Positions 1 through 5,898 of a stretch of DNA of 5,898 nucleotides are shown here, one piece after another. Numbering within the stretch: position 1 is the first letter of the stretch; each line of letters opens with the position of its first letter. Origin of the DNA: an uncultured Fidelibacterota bacterium. Lineage in GTDB: Bacteria; Marinisomatota; Marinisomatia; Marinisomatales; UBA1611. The stretch lies in contig CAJWPW010000085.1 in the NCBI GenBank assembly GCA_913045415.1, positions 1 to 5,898 on the forward strand. Direction: 5' to 3'. The position numbers were made by a program, and so were the translations under genes. The notes under the pieces are model-generated. The model saw nothing but the letters and a program-made list of their open reading frames with translations. It was not told the origin of the DNA and made no database searches.

Positions 1-3418
<3,418 letters not shown>

Positions 3419-3423
3419 AAAAA

Positions 3424-3428
3424 CTCCT
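3424..3428 (-). promoter_or_regulatory. Shine-Dalgarno for the MDR gene, overlapping the SDR stop
   Basis: The minus strand reads TTTATAGGAGTTTTTATG. AGGAG sits 5 nt before the ATG at 3418 and shares bases with the TAG stop of the SDR gene (3427-3429). It is the only strong Shine-Dalgarno in the window. It supports the MDR start and fits termination-reinitiation coupling with the SDR gene. Confidence 0.75.
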
Positions 3429-4212
3429 ATAAACTATTTGTTAATCCTTCAGTATGTCCATCTAAGCCAATGGCCTGACCTGAAATATATCTGCCATAGG
3501 CAGATGTCAGAAATAGAGCCAGATTGGCTACGTCTTCCGGCTCAACAAATGTTTTCATTGAAACCTGTTTCACATACAATTCCTTGATCTCTTCTACCGT
3601 TTTCCCTTGCTCTAAAGCATCTGCTTGAATGACCTGTTCGATACGATCACCACTTACACTACCAGGACAAATAGCATTAACCCGGATGCCTTCACCCCCA
3701 AGTTCCATGGCCAGTGTTTTTGTTAAACCGATTACTGCCCATTTTGCTGCCGTATACGGACTCCGTAACGGGAATCCAAAGAAAGCTGCGCTGGATGCAA
3801 TATTTATTATAGATGCCTGGTTCGAATTTTTTAGTAGTGGAATCGCCGATTTAAGAGAATAGAACATACCATTTAGATTCACTGCAATTGTCTGGTCCCA
3901 CTCATCAGGTTCCACATCCTGCAGGTTTGCTGTAGGGCCGGCGATACCGGCACAATTAATCAGGACATCAACTGAACTGACCTGCCTCCTTACGGTGTTG
4001 AAAAATGATTCAACTTCTGAAAAAATAGAAATATCTGTCTTTTGGATAAAGATTTCAGGATTCTCAGTTTTGAAAGATAGAATGAACTCATCAGAATTAT
4101 CACATACAAACACACTGCTACCTTCTCTTGCGTAGGCCATTGCAATTGTTCTCCCAATGCCCGATGCACCGGCGGTGATTACAACATTCAGTTTTTGAGA
4201 CAGGAAATTCAA
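3427..4212 (-). CDS. SDR-family NAD-dependent dehydrogenase, TTG start
   Basis: A classical short-chain dehydrogenase/reductase of 261 residues, normal length, expected to interconvert an alcohol and a ketone in the cytoplasm. The glycine-rich cofactor motif is TAGASGIG at 13-20. D38 at the end of the second strand (VFVCD) suggests NAD rather than NADP. Other marks are NCAG at 86-89 (family consensus NNAG), the catalytic tetrad N112, S140, Y153 and K157 (YTAAK), and CPGSVSGDRIEQ at 182-193, where PG follows the active site. The C-terminal part, VSMKTFVEPEDVA then SGQAIGLDGHTE, is a pattern common in uncharacterised SDRs often labelled 3-oxoacyl-ACP reductase or glucose dehydrogenase by similarity. 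No in-frame ATG precedes residue 25, which lies beyond the cofactor motif. The start is therefore TTG at 4210-4212 (or the CTG three codons later), one base after the transporter stop, which implies translational coupling. Substrate unknown; the neighbouring BCCT carrier hints at a hydroxylated small molecule. Confidence 0.9.
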   Translation of the reverse strand: MNFLSQKLNVVITAGASGIGRTIAMAYAREGSSVFVCDNSDEFILSFKTENPEIFIQKTDISIFSEVESFFNTVRRQVSSVDVLINCAGIAGPTANLQDVEPDEWDQTIAVNLNGMFYSLKSAIPLLKNSNQASIINIASSAAFFGFPLRSPYTAAKWAVIGLTKTLAMELGGEGIRVNAICPGSVSGDRIEQVIQADALEQGKTVEEIKELYVKQVSMKTFVEPEDVANLALFLTSAYGRYISGQAIGLDGHTEGLTNSL

Positions 4213-4213
4213 T

Positions 4214-5701
4214 TTATTTATGGTTTCTTAGATTAATTAGTAAGGACACTCCCATCAAAATATAGACAAGAATTAAAGGCAGGGCCGATATCAAGACTAC
4301 CAGTTTTAAAGATTCCAACCCGCCAATATAAATCAAGGACAGCGGCAGGATCACCAATGTGAATGCCCAGAATAGTCTCTGCCATCTTTCAGGTTCCTGA
4401 TGAGGCTCCAGTTTTTCTGTGGCACACAATGCCAGAGCATAAGAAGTGGAGTCAAAGGTAGTGGCCATAAATACTACACTCATAAGTGTAAATAAGAATA
4501 TAGTTATATGGCCGCCCGGCAAGGAACCAACCACACCTGATATGGCGCTTGCTGCTTTACCAAGATGAATCAGTTGGGTTGTGATGAATTCACCCGATAG
4601 TTCTAAGGATAGAGCATAATTCCCAAGTATGTTATAGAAAATGGCACAACCCATACTGCCAAAGAATAAGGTTCCTAAGATTACTTGGCGAATCGTTCTT
4701 CCTTTTGAAATTTTTGTAATAAACATTCCATTAAAAGGCCCTACGGCTACCCACCAGGACCAATAAAATATACTCCAGTCCTCCACGAATCTTGAATCGG
4801 TTAAGGGATCCGTCCACGTTATCATCCTAACAAAATCTTGTATCATTAGTCCGAAACTATTTAGGCTCATTTTCAGAATATAGACCGTTGGACCAGCTAT
4901 GAAAACAAAGGTAAGAAAAATAAATGCTGCGATTGTATTAAAATTGCTTAATCGCTTGATGCCACGTGCTAAGCCCAGATAGACTGAAATTGAGACGATG
5001 GTAGCACAAAAAAGGATCACAACAACTTTCAAAATGAAGGAATCAGTAAAGCCAAACACGGATTCAACCCCGGCCGCAATCATGGGAATTCCCAATCCCA
5101 TTGATGTGCCGGTAGACCCTAATAATCCAACCATGAACAAAACATCAATGATCTGTCCGGGCAAGCCATCCGCATGGTGGCCTATCAGCCCTCTGCAACT
5201 GTTACTTATTTTAAGAAACGGGACATGTTTAACATAATACATATAACTGAGAGCTATTGCAGGAAGACAATAAAATGCCCATCCTGCGATTCCCCAGTGG
5301 AACATCCCATATGTAGCCGCATATTCAATTGCAAGAGTTGAACGCGGTTCTATACCAAATGGAGGTGACTCATAATAGTATGCCCATTCGATTGTACCCC
5401 AGTAAAGAATTCCCGTTGCCACGCCCGCGCAAAACAGCATAGATGCCCAACTGAACGTATCAAACTGGTATTGCCCTTCTCCTAGTTGAATTTTACCATA
5501 TTTGCTGAATGCAAGCCAAAGTACAAACAGAAGAACAACAATTGTTAAAATTTGGTAAGTGCTTCCAAAAACATTTTCAATGGATACTTTTAATGATAAA
5601 AGAACTTGGTAACTATCTTGAGACCATATAATAATTGGTGCAATGCAAGATACCAGGGCAACCAGAGATGCATAAAATATTATTTTGTCTGTTTTTATCA
5701 A
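4214..5701 (-). CDS. BCCT-family transporter (betaine/carnitine/choline type), TTG start
   Basis: A 495-residue inner-membrane secondary transporter of the BCCT family, with about 12 hydrophobic segments. Family marks are YWGTIEWAYYYESPPFG (100-116), FHWGIAGWAFY (134-144) and the tryptophan-box segment WSIFYWSWW (309-317), followed by MFITKISKGRTIR (326-338). W136, W141, Y144 and the W316/W317 pair match aromatic-box positions that hold trimethylammonium groups in BetP and CaiT. Overall wording, such as the SPPFGIEP stretch, is closest to what I recall of CaiT. However, F411, T414 and T415 fit the sodium-coupled pattern. No long charged N- or C-terminal tail is present, so a BetP-like osmosensor is unlikely and metabolic uptake is more plausible. 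The start is inferred: the reading frame is open only back to a TAA at 5717-5719, TTG at 5699-5701 is the best candidate, and the first internal ATG is residue 88. Substrate could be a betaine, carnitine, choline, DMSP or taurine-like compound. Confidence 0.92.
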   Translation of the reverse strand: MIKTDKIIFYASLVALVSCIAPIIIWSQDSYQVLLSLKVSIENVFGSTYQILTIVVLLFVLWLAFSKYGKIQLGEGQYQFDTFSWASMLFCAGVATGILYWGTIEWAYYYESPPFGIEPRSTLAIEYAATYGMFHWGIAGWAFYCLPAIALSYMYYVKHVPFLKISNSCRGLIGHHADGLPGQIIDVLFMVGLLGSTGTSMGLGIPMIAAGVESVFGFTDSFILKVVVILFCATIVSISVYLGLARGIKRLSNFNTIAAFIFLTFVFIAGPTVYILKMSLNSFGLMIQDFVRMITWTDPLTDSRFVEDWSIFYWSWWVAVGPFNGMFITKISKGRTIRQVILGTLFFGSMGCAIFYNILGNYALSLELSGEFITTQLIHLGKAASAISGVVGSLPGGHITIFLFTLMSVVFMATTFDSTSYALALCATEKLEPHQEPERWQRLFWAFTLVILPLSLIYIGGLESLKLVVLISALPLILVYILMGVSLLINLRNHK

Positions 5702-5844
5702 AATTTTTTGATTCTTTTACATAGAGCCTGAAGATAAGAAAATCTTATAATTCAAGCCTTAATTTATATTGTACGGCTCCAGCTTCATAGATGAATGAAA
5801 CACACACACCACTACTGGTCGAAACTTTTTGGACCAAAAGCATT
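5702..5844. other. Spacer upstream of the operon, probable leader/promoter region
   Basis: AT-rich sequence before the transporter gene. It contains an in-frame ATG-TAA pair on the minus strand (5717-5722), a small hairpin (5734-5748) and a short palindrome TTCAT-AG-ATGAA (5784-5795) that could be an operator half-site pair or chance. A TACAAT on the minus strand near 5768-5773 resembles a -10 box, but I see no matching -35, so no promoter is called. No RNA gene or riboswitch was recognised. Confidence 0.4.
5734..5748 (-). terminator. Weak AT-rich hairpin, possible terminator or leader structure
   Basis: ATAAGA-TTT-TCTTAT on the minus strand makes a 6-bp stem with a 3-nt loop, almost all A-T. 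It overlaps the TAA that closes the reading frame at 5745-5897. There is no clean U-tract after it, so termination would be inefficient. It may be chance in AT-rich DNA. Confidence 0.15.
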
Positions 5845-5897
5845 TCATTCAAATTCATCCCATTCAACTTTATCGGTTCTTGATTTTTGATATTCCA
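5745..5897 (-). CDS. Possible C-terminal end of an upstream gene (unrecognised)
   Basis: One minus-strand frame is open from the right edge for 50 codons to a TAA at 5745-5747. It begins WNIKNQEPIKLNG and ends IYEAGAVQYKLRLEL. An alternating polar/hydrophobic end like this could be a beta strand at the end of a protein, but I recognise no family. If real, the gap to the transporter start is 43 nt, and the preceding gene could belong to the same operon. A competing frame on the same strand reads MEYQKSRTDKVEWDEFE and stops with TGA at 5845-5847; it could equally be the tail of the neighbouring gene. The sequence is too short to decide. Confidence 0.25.
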   Translation of the reverse strand, partial: WNIKNQEPIKLNGMNLNEMLLVQKVSTSSGVCVSFIYEAGAVQYKLRLEL

Positions 5898-5898
5898 T

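Noticed and set aside
4998..5237. Plus-strand open frame of 79 codons
   Set aside because: Antisense to membrane segments of the BCCT transporter, where hydrophobic codons tend to leave the opposite strand open.
5797..5809. Short CA-rich run (ACACACACACC)
   Set aside because: Too short to count as a microsatellite or phase-variation tract.
5791..5883. Short plus-strand frame starting MNETHTPLLVETFW
   Set aside because: Only 30 codons, no convincing ribosome site, and the composition looks random; not enough to call a small gene.

Overview
The window looks like bacterial chromosome from a Gram-negative organism. It is moderately AT-rich by eye and densely coding. All convincing genes lie on the minus strand and form one run: BCCT transporter (5701 to 4214), SDR dehydrogenase (4212 to 3427), zinc-free quinone-reductase-type MDR (3418 to 2432) and a secreted LacZ-type beta-galactosidase (2421 down to the window edge). 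Gaps between them are 1, 8 and 10 nt, so a single polycistronic operon is very likely. The beta-galactosidase carries an N-terminal signal peptide and resembles enzymes common in marine and gut Bacteroidota and neighbouring phyla (Calditrichota, Neomarinimicrobiota). That makes an FCB-group host my best guess, but nothing here fixes the taxon.

Layout in transcription order (right to left): 5702-5898 holds the upstream spacer, perhaps with the tail of a preceding gene on the same strand. The BCCT gene follows. It appears to begin at a TTG, because the in-frame ATG just upstream is followed at once by a stop codon. The SDR gene also has no usable ATG and appears to start at a TTG one base after the transporter stop. 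The MDR gene has an ordinary ATG with a good Shine-Dalgarno overlapping the SDR stop. The lacZ-like gene starts at an ATG and runs off the left edge after 807 codons, lacking roughly its last 220 residues.

As a unit, the operon combines a periplasmic glycosidase, a transporter of the betaine/carnitine/choline type, and two cytoplasmic NAD(P)-dependent oxidoreductases. This is not a standard lactose operon: no sugar permease, no galactokinase and no regulator is visible. One reading is that the enzyme frees an aglycone from a beta-galactoside outside the inner membrane, the BCCT carrier imports a zwitterionic or cationic product, and the SDR and MDR oxidise or reduce it. That reading is inference; no substrate can be read from the sequence. 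I found no RNA genes, CRISPR arrays, insertion sequences or clear mobile-element traces.
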